This document shows positions 33,080 to 42,031 of a stretch of 64,000 nucleotides of DNA, piece after piece. Source of the stretch: Haloferax elongans ATCC BAA-1513 (lineage in GTDB: Archaea; Halobacteriota; Halobacteria; Halobacteriales; Haloferacaceae); the NCBI RefSeq assembly GCF_000336755.1, contig NZ_AOLK01000012.1:1-64000 (forward strand). Reading direction: 5' to 3'. Positions within the stretch are counted from its first letter, which is position 1; every line of letters begins with the position of its first letter. The position numbers and the translations under genes were made by a program. Below the pieces are notes generated by a model that saw only the letters and a list, made by a program, of their open reading frames with translations, was not told where the DNA came from and searched no databases.

Positions 33080-36000
33080 ATGCACATCAAGGAACTCGTC
33101 CTCGACAATTTCAAGAGCTTCGGACGACCGACTCGCATCCCCTTCTACGAGGATTTCACGGTCGTCACGGGTCCGAATGGCTCGGGCAAGTCGAACATCA
33201 TCGACGGCGTCCTCTTCGCACTCGGACTCGCTCGCACGCGGGGGATTCGCGCCGAGAAACTGACAGACCTTATCTACAACCCCGGCCACGCTGACGGGAG
33301 CGACGAGGCTGCGACGGGAACCAAAGAGGCGAGCGTCACCGTCGTCCTCGACAACTCCGACGGCGCGCTCGACCGGTCGCAGGTCGTCAACGCCGCTGGG
33401 ACCGACAACGTCGGTTCCGTCGACGAAATCACCATCAAGCGCCGGGTGAAAGAGACCTCGGACAACTACTACTCCTATTACTACCTCAACGAGCGCTCGG
33501 TCAACCTCTCCGATATTCAGGACCTCCTCGCGCAGGCTGGTATCACGCCGGAGGGCTACAACGTCGTCATGCAGGGCGACGTGACCGAGATTATCAACAT
33601 GACGCCCTACCAGCGGCGGGGCATCATCGACGAAATCGCCGGCGTCGCCGAGTTCGACGCGAAGAAGGAAGCCGCCTTCGAGGAACTCGAAGCGGTCGAA
33701 GAACGCGTCGACGAGGCCGACCTCAGAATCGAGGAAAAAGAGACGCGCCTCGACCAGCTTGCCGACGAACGAGAGACCGCGCTCGAATACAAGGGGCTTC
33801 GCGACGAGAAAGAAGAGTACGAAGGCTATCTCAAAGCCGCGGAACTCGAAGACAAGCGCGACGACCTCTCGCGGACTGAATCGCGCATCGAGTCCACCGA
33901 ATCCGACCTCGCGGACCTGCAGGCCGAACTCGACGAACGCCAAGGAAAGGTCACGCGCCTCGAAGAAGACCTCGAAGACCTGACGCGCGAAATCGAGCGC
34001 AAGGGCGAAGACGAGCAACTCCGCATCAAGTCGGAGATGGAGGAGATAAAAGGCGACATCGCGCGCCTGGAAAACGCCATCGAGGCGGCCGAAGAAAAGC
34101 GCGACGACGCCGAGGCCGAGCGACGAAAAGCGTTCGTCGACATCGACCGCAAACAGGAGAAGATAGACGACCTCGAAACCGACATCCGGGAGATAAAAGT
34201 CGAGAAGGCGTCTGTCAAGAGCGATATCCAGTCTAAGCGGGTCGAACTCTCCGAAGTTCAGGCCGAAATCGACTCCGTCGACACCGAGTTCGACGAGCTG
34301 AAATCTGAACTCACAGAGAAGAAAGAGACGCGAGAGGAGTACAAGACGGAGAAAAACGACCGTCAACGCGAGAAAGACCGTCTCCTCGACGACGCCCGTC
34401 GGCGCTCGAACCAGATTTCGGAGACGCAAGACGAAATCGAGGCCGCACACGAGCGCATTCCCGAACTGAAGGCGACGCTGTCAGACCTCCACAGCGAACT
34501 TGACACCGCCGAGAAGAACGAGGCGAAGATAGACGGCATCATCGAGGAGTTACAGGACGAAAAGGCCGAGCTACAGGACGAACTCTCGGAAGTCACGGAC
34601 GAACTCCAGTCCAAGCAGTCCGAGTACGCCCGCCTCGAAGCCCGCGCCGGGTCCGACGGCGACAACTCGTGGCCGCGCGCGGTCACGACGATTCTCAACG
34701 CCGGTCTCTCTGGCGTCCACGGCGCAGTCGGGCAACTCGGTTCTGTGGACGGCGAGTACGCGAAAGCCTGTGAGACGGCCGCCGGTGGGCGTCTCGCAAA
34801 CGTCGTCGTCGATGACGACGGGGTCGGTTCGACCTGTATCGACCACCTCAAGTCTCGGAACGCGGGTCGCGCGACGTTCCTGCCCATCACCAAGATGGAC
34901 AACCGGAGTCTCCCGCGCAAGCCGAACCATCCTGGCGTCGTCGACTTCGCCCGCAACCTCGTCGACTACGACTCGCAGTACGAGTCCATCTTCTCGTACG
35001 TCCTCGGTTCGACGCTCGTCGTCGAGGACATGCAGACTGCTCGCGCGCTGATGGGCGACTACCGGATGGTCACCCTCGATGGCGACCTCGTCGAGCGCTC
35101 CGGCGCGATGACCGGTGGGTCCGGTGGCGGCTCTCGCTACTCCTTTTCGAAGTCCGGCGAAGGCCGACTCGAACGCATCGCGAAGGAAATCACGAAACTC
35201 GAAGACTGCCGTCGCTCGCTCAACAGCGAGATTCGCGACATCGAGGGCGACCTCGAAGACGCTCGCGGCCGGAAGTCCGACGCGGCAGACCGCGTCCGAA
35301 CCATCGAGCGCGAAATCGAAGACGCCGAGGAAGACATCGAGGACGCGAAAGCGGAAATCGAGCGTCTCGAAGACCGCCTCGACGAACTCCAATCGGAACG
35401 CGAGTCGGTCGACGAGAAGATGGCTACCCTCGACGACGAAATCGCCACGTTCGACGAGCAAATCGAGGCCGTCGAAGCCGACATCGCCGACATCGAACAG
35501 CAACTCGAAGATTCGGAGATTCCGGAACTCACCGCCCGAGCCGACGACATTCGCGCCGATATCGACGACCTCGAAGACCGGATGGGCTCGCTCGACGGCC
35601 GCCTCAACGAACTCCAACTGGAGAAGCAGTACGCCGAAGAGGCGGTCGACGACCTCCACGACACGGTCGAATCTGCCCAGAACCGGAAGGCGGAGGCCAA
35701 AGAGGCAATCGAGGACGCGAAAGAAGCAATCGAAGACCGCGAAGCCGACCTCGAAGAAAAACGCGAGGCGGTCGCCGAACTCGAAGAAGAACTGGTCGAC
35801 CTCAAGGAAGACCGCAGCGAGTTACAGGATGACCTGCGCGAAGCGCGCTCTGCCCGCGACGAGAAGAAAGACCGCGTCAACGCCGTCGAATCCAAACTCG
35901 AGAGCCTGCGCTCGGCGACCGAGCGACTGGAGTGGGAAATCGACGAACTCGAAGCACAGGTCGGCGACTACGACCCCGACGAGATTCCCGACCACAGCAC

Positions 36001-36733
36001 CGTTGAGTCCGAAATCGAGCGACTCACCGAGGAGATGGAGGCGCTCGAACCAGTCAACATGCTCGCCATCGACGAGTACGACGACGTAAAGGCCGACCTC
36101 GAAGACCTCCAAGAGCGCCGCGACGTGCTGGTCGAAGAGCGCGACGCCATCCAAGAGCGTATCGAGCAGTACGAATCACAGAAGAAAGAGACGTTCATGG
36201 AGTCGTTCGACGCCATCGCCGAGAACTTCACCGACATCTTCGAGCGCCTCTCGAACGGGACGGGCCACCTCCACCTCGAAAACCCCGAAGACCCATTCGA
36301 GGAGGGCCTGACGATGAAGGCCCAACCCGGCGACAAGCCCATCCAGCGTCTCGACGCGATGTCCGGCGGCGAGAAGTCGCTGACGGCGCTCGCGTTCATC
36401 TTCGCCATCCAGCGTCACAACCCCGCACCGTTCTACGCGCTGGACGAGGTTGACGCCTTCCTCGACGCTGCCAACGCCGAGCGCGTCGGCCAGATGGTCG
36501 ACGACCTCGCTGGTGACGCCCAGTTCGTCGTCGTCTCGCACCGCTCTGCGCTCCTCGAACGCGCCGAGCGCGCCATCGGGGTGACGATGCAGGGCGACAA
36601 CGTCAGCGCCGTCACTGGCATCCAGTTCTCACCGGAGGACGAAGGAGACGGCGGTGACGACAGCGGCGACGACGCACCCGACACCGGCGACGGAACGGAC
36701 GGTCCGGAACCAGAGGTGCTGGCGAATGACTGA
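33080..36733 (+). CDS. smc: Chromosome segregation protein SMC
   Basis: ATPase of the condensin-like complex. In this 1217-residue protein the Walker A motif is GPNGSGKSN at residues 31-39. Two long coiled coils flank a hinge at roughly 520-680 (GLSGVHGAVGQLG, GRATFLPITKM). The C-terminal head has the signature LDAMSGGEKSLTALA and Walker B FYALDEVDAFLD. The last ~35 residues are a low-complexity Gly/Asp tail. The start MHIKELVLDNFKSFG is canonical. The stop overlaps scpA by 8 nt, so the kleisin is translated from the same message. Confidence 0.97.
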   Translation: MHIKELVLDNFKSFGRPTRIPFYEDFTVVTGPNGSGKSNIIDGVLFALGLARTRGIRAEKLTDLIYNPGHADGSDEAATGTKEASVTVVLDNSDGALDRSQVVNAAGTDNVGSVDEITIKRRVKETSDNYYSYYYLNERSVNLSDIQDLLAQAGITPEGYNVVMQGDVTEIINMTPYQRRGIIDEIAGVAEFDAKKEAAFEELEAVEERVDEADLRIEEKETRLDQLADERETALEYKGLRDEKEEYEGYLKAAELEDKRDDLSRTESRIESTESDLADLQAELDERQGKVTRLEEDLEDLTREIERKGEDEQLRIKSEMEEIKGDIARLENAIEAAEEKRDDAEAERRKAFVDIDRKQEKIDDLETDIREIKVEKASVKSDIQSKRVELSEVQAEIDSVDTEFDELKSELTEKKETREEYKTEKNDRQREKDRLLDDARRRSNQISETQDEIEAAHERIPELKATLSDLHSELDTAEKNEAKIDGIIEELQDEKAELQDELSEVTDELQSKQSEYARLEARAGSDGDNSWPRAVTTILNAGLSGVHGAVGQLGSVDGEYAKACETAAGGRLANVVVDDDGVGSTCIDHLKSRNAGRATFLPITKMDNRSLPRKPNHPGVVDFARNLVDYDSQYESIFSYVLGSTLVVEDMQTARALMGDYRMVTLDGDLVERSGAMTGGSGGGSRYSFSKSGEGRLERIAKEITKLEDCRRSLNSEIRDIEGDLEDARGRKSDAADRVRTIEREIEDAEEDIEDAKAEIERLEDRLDELQSERESVDEKMATLDDEIATFDEQIEAVEADIADIEQQLEDSEIPELTARADDIRADIDDLEDRMGSLDGRLNELQLEKQYAEEAVDDLHDTVESAQNRKAEAKEAIEDAKEAIEDREADLEEKREAVAELEEELVDLKEDRSELQDDLREARSARDEKKDRVNAVESKLESLRSATERLEWEIDELEAQVGDYDPDEIPDHSTVESEIERLTEEMEALEPVNMLAIDEYDDVKADLEDLQERRDVLVEERDAIQERIEQYESQKKETFMESFDAIAENFTDIFERLSNGTGHLHLENPEDPFEEGLTMKAQPGDKPIQRLDAMSGGEKSLTALAFIFAIQRHNPAPFYALDEVDAFLDAANAERVGQMVDDLAGDAQFVVVSHRSALLERAERAIGVTMQGDNVSAVTGIQFSPEDEGDGGDDSGDDAPDTGDGTDGPEPEVLAND

Positions 36734-37823
36734 CGACATTCCGTCGCTCAATCTCACCCGCGACCGCGGCGCTGGCCGCGATGGCGACGACCGCGACGCA
36801 GACTCCGCCGATGCAGACGAGCCGTTTTCGTTCGACGGGAGTGAGAGCACGAACGGGAGCGACGACGCCGAAGCGACGGCCGAAGCGACGGCCGAAGCGA
36901 CGGCCGACGCCAGCGCCGACGGCATGGACGACGTGCTCCCTGACGACGTGCAACACGGTGACGACGACGAAGTCGAACCGGTCGAACTGCTCGTCCAACT
37001 CGCCAAGGACGGCGACATCGACCCGTGGGATATCGACATCGTCGAGGTGACAGACGCCTTCCTCGACCGTCTCGACGCGATGGACCTTCGGACCACCGGG
37101 CGGGCGCTGTTCTACGCGAGCGTCCTCCTTCGGATGAAATCCGACGAACTCCTCTCGCCGGACGACCCCGAGGAAGAACAACTCGAACCGTGGGAACTCG
37201 CCATGCAGAGTGGCGACGACGACGAACGCCCACCCGACGACGGCGCACCCGGATTCGACCCCATCAGCGCGCTGGAAGCCGAGATGGACCGTCGGCTGGA
37301 ACGCAAGCACGCCCGCGGGTCGCCGGAGACGCTGGACGAACTCGTCCGCGAACTCCGCGAGGCAGAACGCGGGTCGTGGTGGAAGCGCCGCCGCGAATAC
37401 GACACCACCGAGTCGCCGCGCGGTTTTTCCCGCGGCACGCAGACGCTCGACTACCACTCCGCTGGCGACATGCGCGGTGCGGGCGAACCAACCGAAGACG
37501 ACGTGACGGGGACCGCCCACAACGAAGACATCGAGGCGGTCGTCGACGCGGTCCACGACGTGCTCTCGACGCACTACGAGAAGGGCCGCGACGAGGTTCT
37601 CTTCGCCGAGGTTCGAGACGTTGGCGACACCGTGATGACGACGTACCTCGCCTTGCTGTTTCTCGCCCACCGAAGCACCGTCTACCTGAACCAGGACGAA
37701 CTCTTCGGCGACCTTTGGATTCGGAACCCCGAGGTGTTCGACGAAGTCGAAGACGACGAAGAGTCACCCGAAGGCGAGGCTGAAGCGGACGAGGCGGCTG
37801 TCGAAGCTATCGCAGACGACTGA
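36726..37823 (+). CDS. scpA: Segregation and condensation protein ScpA
   Basis: Kleisin subunit that bridges the SMC heads. The 365-residue product starts with a ~85-residue acidic, low-complexity extension. The N-terminal kleisin domain follows (EPVELLVQLAKDGDIDPWDIDIVEVTDAFL), then a linker, and a C-terminal winged helix (RDEVLFAEVRDVGDTVMTTYLALLFLAHRS, then QDELFGDLWIR). Start ATG 36726 lies inside the smc stop region. A 12-bp unit repeated three times in the extension encodes Ala-Glu-Ala-Thr copies. No scpB follows; the next gene is convergent mtnP. Confidence 0.93.
   Translation: MTDDIPSLNLTRDRGAGRDGDDRDADSADADEPFSFDGSESTNGSDDAEATAEATAEATADASADGMDDVLPDDVQHGDDDEVEPVELLVQLAKDGDIDPWDIDIVEVTDAFLDRLDAMDLRTTGRALFYASVLLRMKSDELLSPDDPEEEQLEPWELAMQSGDDDERPPDDGAPGFDPISALEAEMDRRLERKHARGSPETLDELVRELREAERGSWWKRRREYDTTESPRGFSRGTQTLDYHSAGDMRGAGEPTEDDVTGTAHNEDIEAVVDAVHDVLSTHYEKGRDEVLFAEVRDVGDTVMTTYLALLFLAHRSTVYLNQDELFGDLWIRNPEVFDEVEDDEESPEGEAEADEAAVEAIADD
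36867..36902 (+). repeat. Three exact copies of a 12-bp unit inside scpA
   Basis: GCCGAAGCGACG occurs three times in tandem, coding for a repeated Ala-Glu-Ala-Thr in the disordered N-terminal extension of ScpA. Being a multiple of three, copy-number changes keep the frame. Confidence 0.9.
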
Positions 37824-37858
37824 AAAACGAATCTTTCGATACGAACCGGTTGCCCCAA

Positions 37859-38719
37859 TTACTCGACGTACTGGTCGATAAGCGGTGCGAGCATTTCTTT
37901 CGTTTCTTCGGGGATAGCCTCGTCGGGCGTGTTGATGGTACCTTCGAGCGCGGAGTGGCTGTCGGTCTCGTGGTCGTCTGGAATCTTGCGGATAGCCGCC
38001 TCGACGGTCTCTTTGATGGCCTCCTCGTTGGCGGCGGCGTTCTTCAGGACTTCGTCGAGCGTGACTTCGCTGTCTTCTTTCCACACGTCGTAGTCGGTGA
38101 CGCCGGTGATGGTCGCGTAGGCGATTTCAGCTTCACGAGCCAGCTTGGCTTCTGGAATCGTGGTCATGCCGATGACGTCCCAGCCCTGTTCGCGGTAGAA
38201 CTCGCTTTCGGCCTTTGTGGAGTACGATGGGCCTTCGATGCAGACGTAGGTGCCGCCTTCTTGGACCTGTGCGTCGGTCGCCTCCTCGGCGGCCTCCGCG
38301 AGGATAGAGACGAGTTCTCCGTCGTACGGCATTGCGAAGGGCTGGTGGACGACGATGCCCTCGTCGAAGAACGTAAGCGGGCGGTGTTTGGTACGGTCGT
38401 AAATCTGGTCCGGGACGACGAGCGTCTGCGGCGGGAGGTCTTCTTTGAGGCTCCCCACGGCGTTGCTGGCAAGGATGTGGGTGACGCCGAGTTTCTTCAG
38501 CGCGAAGATGTTCGCGCGGTACGGGAGCGTCGTCGGCGAGTGCTGGTGGTCGGGACCGTGACGCGGGAGGAAGACGACTTCGCGGCCGGTGTCGCCGAAC
38601 TCACCGACGATAGGCGTCGTCGAAGGCTCGCCGAACGGTGTCTCGACGGGTTCTTCGCGGGTGTTCTCGAGGGGGAGTGCTTCGTAGATTCCACTGCCGC
38701 CGATGAATCCGATTTTCAT
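37859..38719 (-). CDS. mtnP: S-methyl-5'-thioadenosine phosphorylase
   Basis: Cleaves methylthioadenosine to adenine and methylthioribose-1-phosphate, for purine and methionine salvage. The 286-residue product has GFIGGSGIYE at the start, PRHGPDHQHSPTTLPYRAN, SNAVGSLKEDLPPQ, IEGPSYSTKAE, and the base-recognition segment TDYDVW whose Asp residues select 6-aminopurines. The start is ATG 38719 (MKIGFIGG); eight further in-frame upstream codons are not family-like. It is convergent with scpA and 69 nt downstream of the AEC transporter on the same strand. Confidence 0.93.
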   Translation of the reverse strand: MKIGFIGGSGIYEALPLENTREEPVETPFGEPSTTPIVGEFGDTGREVVFLPRHGPDHQHSPTTLPYRANIFALKKLGVTHILASNAVGSLKEDLPPQTLVVPDQIYDRTKHRPLTFFDEGIVVHQPFAMPYDGELVSILAEAAEEATDAQVQEGGTYVCIEGPSYSTKAESEFYREQGWDVIGMTTIPEAKLAREAEIAYATITGVTDYDVWKEDSEVTLDEVLKNAAANEEAIKETVEAAIRKIPDDHETDSHSALEGTINTPDEAIPEETKEMLAPLIDQYVE

Positions 38720-38788
38720 ACACGAACGTGGATGACCGAGCACAAAATCGTGGCGAATCGGGGTTCGACTCGCCCGCGCCCAGCACGC

Positions 38789-39760
38789 TCAGACGACGAC
38801 GCCAGCGTCGAGGAGGAAGATGAGTACCGAGAGAAGTGGGACGCTGAGAAGCGTCGTCGCAAACACGGCCGCGGAGACGAACTCGGCGACGGGAATCGCT
38901 CCGCCGACCTCGGTGTCTCCGAACTCTGCGACGAGGATGAGCGGTGTCACCGCGGCGGGCATCGCCGATTCGAGGACGAACGTCCGGGCGACGACTGGGT
39001 CGCCGAAGCCAGCGACGAGCGCGACACCGACTGCGACGGCGGGCGCGACGACCATCTTGAGCCCCGAGACGACGCCCACTTTCGAGAGCGTCGACCCGAG
39101 GTCGGCGTCCGACAGTTGGATGCCGAGGATGAGAAGCATCACCGGAATCGCCGAATCGCCGACGAGTTTGAGCGTCTGCATGGCTGCGATGTCGGTCGGC
39201 GGGACGACGCCGAGCCACCGAGCGATGAGTGCGAGGGCAACGGCGTAAACGAGTGGGATGCGAAGGACACGACCGAGGCCGACGCGCCACGTCGCACGTC
39301 CACCGTCGTCGCTCCCACCCCGTCCGGCGATGTAGACGCCGAGCGTGTAGATGAGGACGCCCTGTACGGCGAGGTAGACGACTGCCGTCGACCGACCGGT
39401 CGCTCCGAACGCGAACGACGAGACGGGAAGGCCGTAGTTCCCGGAGTTCGGAAAGGCGGAGACGAGGACTAGCGCGCCGAGTATCGGCTCGGAGATACCG
39501 AGCAGGCGAGCGACGACGCCCGCGACGAGAATCATGACGAGGTGGTAGACGACGATACCGCCGGTGAGAGTGGCGAGCGTCTCGCTCGCGAGGTCTGTCG
39601 TCGCAAGGCTGTAGAAGACGAGTGCGGGGGCGAGAACGTACACCGTCACCGTGTTGAGCGGGTCGGGGTCGATGTCTCGCAGGCGACCCAGCGCGAACCC
39701 CACCGCGCCGATAGTGAGGATAGGGAGCAGCGCCGTCGCGAAGATAGACAGAAGCGACAC
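38789..39760 (-). CDS. AEC family (auxin efflux carrier-like) transporter
   Basis: A 323-residue membrane protein with ten predicted helices. AEC features include LPILTIGAVGFALGRL at the N-terminus, FPNSGNYGLPVSSFAFG around the broken helix, and AMPAAVTPLILVAEF in the second half. These carriers export or import small organic acids such as malate or amino acid derivatives, and no specificity is visible here. GTG 39760 was chosen as start because upstream in-frame residues are very basic and unlike the family. It is followed by mtnP in the same direction and preceded by the phosphoribosyltransferase gene. Confidence 0.85.
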   Translation of the reverse strand: MSLLSIFATALLPILTIGAVGFALGRLRDIDPDPLNTVTVYVLAPALVFYSLATTDLASETLATLTGGIVVYHLVMILVAGVVARLLGISEPILGALVLVSAFPNSGNYGLPVSSFAFGATGRSTAVVYLAVQGVLIYTLGVYIAGRGGSDDGGRATWRVGLGRVLRIPLVYAVALALIARWLGVVPPTDIAAMQTLKLVGDSAIPVMLLILGIQLSDADLGSTLSKVGVVSGLKMVVAPAVAVGVALVAGFGDPVVARTFVLESAMPAAVTPLILVAEFGDTEVGGAIPVAEFVSAAVFATTLLSVPLLSVLIFLLDAGVVV

Positions 39761-39858
39761 ACGCGTGGTGATGTGTCTCGCGCTCTCGAACGTTACGCTT
39801 CCGGCACAGTCGTAGCGAAACGTCGTACGGTACGACGTAACCCAGTTGTCCGCGTGCC

Positions 39859-40572
39859 TTAGGCTCCGACGCCGTCGTTTTCGACGAGTCGCCACGCGTC
39901 ATCACCGGTGGATTCGACGTAGCCGCGTCGCTCCATCTCGGCCATGACTTCGGGCATGCGGTCGGGTTGGGCGATTTCCATCTCGATTCGGTCGACGTCG
40001 TGGAACTCCGTGAGGTAGTGGCGGATGTCCTCCATCTCGAAGGTTTCCTCGTCGGCTTTCGCCATCACGCCCGAGACGAGGTCTATCATGTCTTCGATGA
40101 AGTTCCACGGGTAGACGACCCACGTCCACTCTTCGAGGCGCTCGCCCACGTAGTCGGGTTCGAACTCGCTCGTCTGGAGGAGTTGGAGTGTGGCCGTCCG
40201 AACCTCGCCCGCGTTGCGGTCGGTCACGTACTCGTAGGCGCGCTTGATGGACCCGCCGGTGTCGGCGATATCGTCGATGATGAGCACGTCTTTGCCTTCG
40301 ACGCTGCCCTCCGGCATCGGGTAGCGTACTTCGGGTTCGTTCGATTTCTGGGCCGTACCGACGTAGTGTTCCATCTTGAGACTCGTCAGGTCGTCGAGCC
40401 CGAGGAAGTCGCAGATACACCGGCCTGCGAACCACCCGCCCCGCGCGAGTGCGACGATGACGTCCGGTTCGAATTCGGACTCCTTGACGTCGTCAGAGAC
40501 GTCTCGGCAGAGTCCGTAGATGTACTCCCAGTTCGTGATGGTACACTTAAACTCGTCGGGGAGGCTGCCCAT
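39859..40572 (-). CDS. Phosphoribosyltransferase (Hpt/XPRT-like) with C-terminal winged-helix-like domain
   Basis: A 237-residue protein. The type I PRTase domain (about 10-150) has the PRPP motif VLIIDDIADTGGS near residues 95-107, plus IVALARGGWFAGR and WVVYPWNFIEDM, as in archaeal COG2236 purine PRTases. The last ~60 residues (ETFEMEDIRHYL, then MPEVMAEMERRGYVES, AWRLVEND) look like a winged-helix unit, so DNA or nucleotide sensing is possible. The substrate is probably a 6-oxopurine (hypoxanthine, guanine or xanthine), but this is not provable here. A strong hairpin lies about 90 nt upstream. Confidence 0.85.
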   Translation of the reverse strand: MGSLPDEFKCTITNWEYIYGLCRDVSDDVKESEFEPDVIVALARGGWFAGRCICDFLGLDDLTSLKMEHYVGTAQKSNEPEVRYPMPEGSVEGKDVLIIDDIADTGGSIKRAYEYVTDRNAGEVRTATLQLLQTSEFEPDYVGERLEEWTWVVYPWNFIEDMIDLVSGVMAKADEETFEMEDIRHYLTEFHDVDRIEMEIAQPDRMPEVMAEMERRGYVESTGDDAWRLVENDGVGA

Positions 40573-40661
40573 AACTTCCGTTCACCGTCCATACTGCGGC
40601 GCCTGACGCCCTTTAATCTGTACGACTCGGCCCAGGAGTGTGTATGATTACCAAAGGAGGC

Positions 40662-40698
40662 CAAAACAGCCGGTTAATTCGTTCCTAACCCTGTTTTG
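40662..40698. other. Long bulged hairpin in a 235-nt intergenic region
   Basis: CAAAACAG pairs with CTGTTTTG, and inside it GGTTA pairs with TAACC, leaving a 9-base loop and a two-base bulge: 13 bp in all. The gap 40573-40807 separates the divergent PRTase and small zinc-protein genes and holds no ORF I can support. A second CTGTTCTG follows immediately. It may be an operator, an RNA leader or a small RNA. Confidence 0.55.
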
Positions 40699-40807
40699 TG
40701 CTGTTCTGTTCGATATGACATTCTGGTCAGGCAGAAGCTAACCCATGTTAACAAGGAGCATAGTTATGTCTGATGGGTGAGTACGACAGGCCGTAGGTGA
40801 AAAACCG

Positions 40808-40978
40808 ATGCACACGTGCGGAAACTGTGGTGAATTCGTCTCGCGCGACTTCGTCCGCGTGTTCGGAAACGAACACAACGAAGTCGTTGGCTGCCCGGCA
40901 TGCATGAACATGCGCGAAGTGATGCAAGGAGAGGGCGCTGCCCGACGCTCTCAAGGCGTCCGCTGGACGCGGGCGTGA
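40808..40978 (+). CDS. Small zinc protein, DUF7563-like
   Basis: A 56-residue protein MHTCGNCGEFVSRDFVRVFG... with CGNC at residues 4-7 and CPAC near 29-32, a single four-Cys zinc site. The C-terminus is basic (GVRWTRA). It matches my memory of a short haloarchaeal family annotated DUF7563; the name is not verified. An inverted ACCCAT/ATGGGT pair (40741-40746 and 40773-40778) lies between the intergenic hairpin and its start. Function unknown. Confidence 0.75.
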   Translation: MHTCGNCGEFVSRDFVRVFGNEHNEVVGCPACMNMREVMQGEGAARRSQGVRWTRA

Positions 40979-41111
40979 CTGACCGGTCTCCAGTCACGAC
41001 TCCGTATCGCTCTCATCTCATTCTCACCTCGCGTCTGACTGCTGACCCGCTGGCGTCGGTTCGTCTCCGTGACCCGCTGGTTTGATACCGCGCGGGCAAG
41101 TGCGCACTTCC

Positions 41112-42011
41112 ATGGATAGCCGACGCGCCCTTCTCGTCGACGCCTTCACGACAGAACCGTTGACGGGGAATCCCGCCGGTGTCGTCCCCGACGCCGACGG
41201 CCTCGACGCGGAACAGATGCGAGCAATCGCGGCGGAACTCGGCGCGAGCGAGACGGCGTTCGTCTGTTCGTCTCCCTCGGCCGACCGCCGAATCCGATAC
41301 TTCACCCCGACACAGGAAGTCGACCTCTGCGGACACGCGACCATCGCCGCCTACGCACATCTCGCCGCGGAGCGCGCCATCGAACCGGGGACACACACGC
41401 TGGAGACGAACGTCGGCACGCTCGACGTCGAAGTCAGCGAGTTCGGCGAGGTGTGGATGACACAGGACGCACCGACCGTCCGAGAACTCGATGTCGATTA
41501 CGGTCGCCTCGGCGACGCGCTCGGTATCGACGCTGCTGCGCTCCAAGATATCGGCGCTGACATGCCCGTCGCACTCGCCTCTACCGGTCTCCCGTTCGTG
41601 ATGGTCCCGGTGAACTTTCTCGAACATCTCTCTGGTGCGTCCCCCAACCACGACGCGCTCGCAGAACTCGCCGCCGAGTACGACGCTGCCGGTGTCTACG
41701 CGTTCACCTTCGACGCCATCGACGGCGACTCGACGCTCCACGCGCGCTGTTTCGCCCCCGGTGTCGGCATCACCGAAGACCCCGCGACGGGGACCGCCAG
41801 TGGTGCCTGCGGTGCGTATCTCCGACACGTCGGTGCCTTCGACTCTATGCCGGACGAACTCCAGTTCGAACAGGGTCACTTCGTCGACCGACCCAGTCAC
41901 ATCTCGGTTCGCGTCGCAGAATCAATCGAAGTCGGCGGGCGCGCGGTGCAGTCGCTCGACGGTGAACTCGTGGTGCCGGAGTCCGAATCCGACGACATCA
42001 TCGAGGCCTGA
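41112..42011 (+). CDS. PhzF family isomerase-like protein
   Basis: A 299-residue member of the PhzF / diaminopimelate-epimerase fold family. The N-terminal half has VDAFTTEPLTGNPAGVV, ASETAFVC with the catalytic Glu, and TPTQEVDLCGHATIAA; the C-terminal half has PGVGITEDPATGTASGACGAYL. The fold has two pseudo-symmetric domains. Outside phenazine producers the substrate is unknown, and no phenazine genes are nearby. Start is ATG 41112 (MDSRRALLVDAF). It is convergent with the PAC2-type gene, 20 nt apart. Confidence 0.88.
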   Translation: MDSRRALLVDAFTTEPLTGNPAGVVPDADGLDAEQMRAIAAELGASETAFVCSSPSADRRIRYFTPTQEVDLCGHATIAAYAHLAAERAIEPGTHTLETNVGTLDVEVSEFGEVWMTQDAPTVRELDVDYGRLGDALGIDAAALQDIGADMPVALASTGLPFVMVPVNFLEHLSGASPNHDALAELAAEYDAAGVYAFTFDAIDGDSTLHARCFAPGVGITEDPATGTASGACGAYLRHVGAFDSMPDELQFEQGHFVDRPSHISVRVAESIEVGGRAVQSLDGELVVPESESDDIIEA

Positions 42012-42031
42012 GGCCTCGCCGTGTACCGCGA

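Noticed and set aside
36612-37670. Long minus-strand frame opposite scpA
   Set aside because: Its content mirrors the ScpA coding bias, and the kleisin reading has clear domains and overlaps smc as expected.
37850-39472. 540-codon plus-strand open frame opposite mtnP and the AEC transporter
   Set aside because: Antisense shadow. The minus-strand products match known families with full motifs, while this frame is an Arg/Glu/Asp-rich string with none.
40644-40688. A 14-codon ORF (MITKGGQNSR...) before the DUF7563-like gene
   Set aside because: Too short to judge, it overlaps the hairpin arm, and it lacks a placed promoter or ribosome site.
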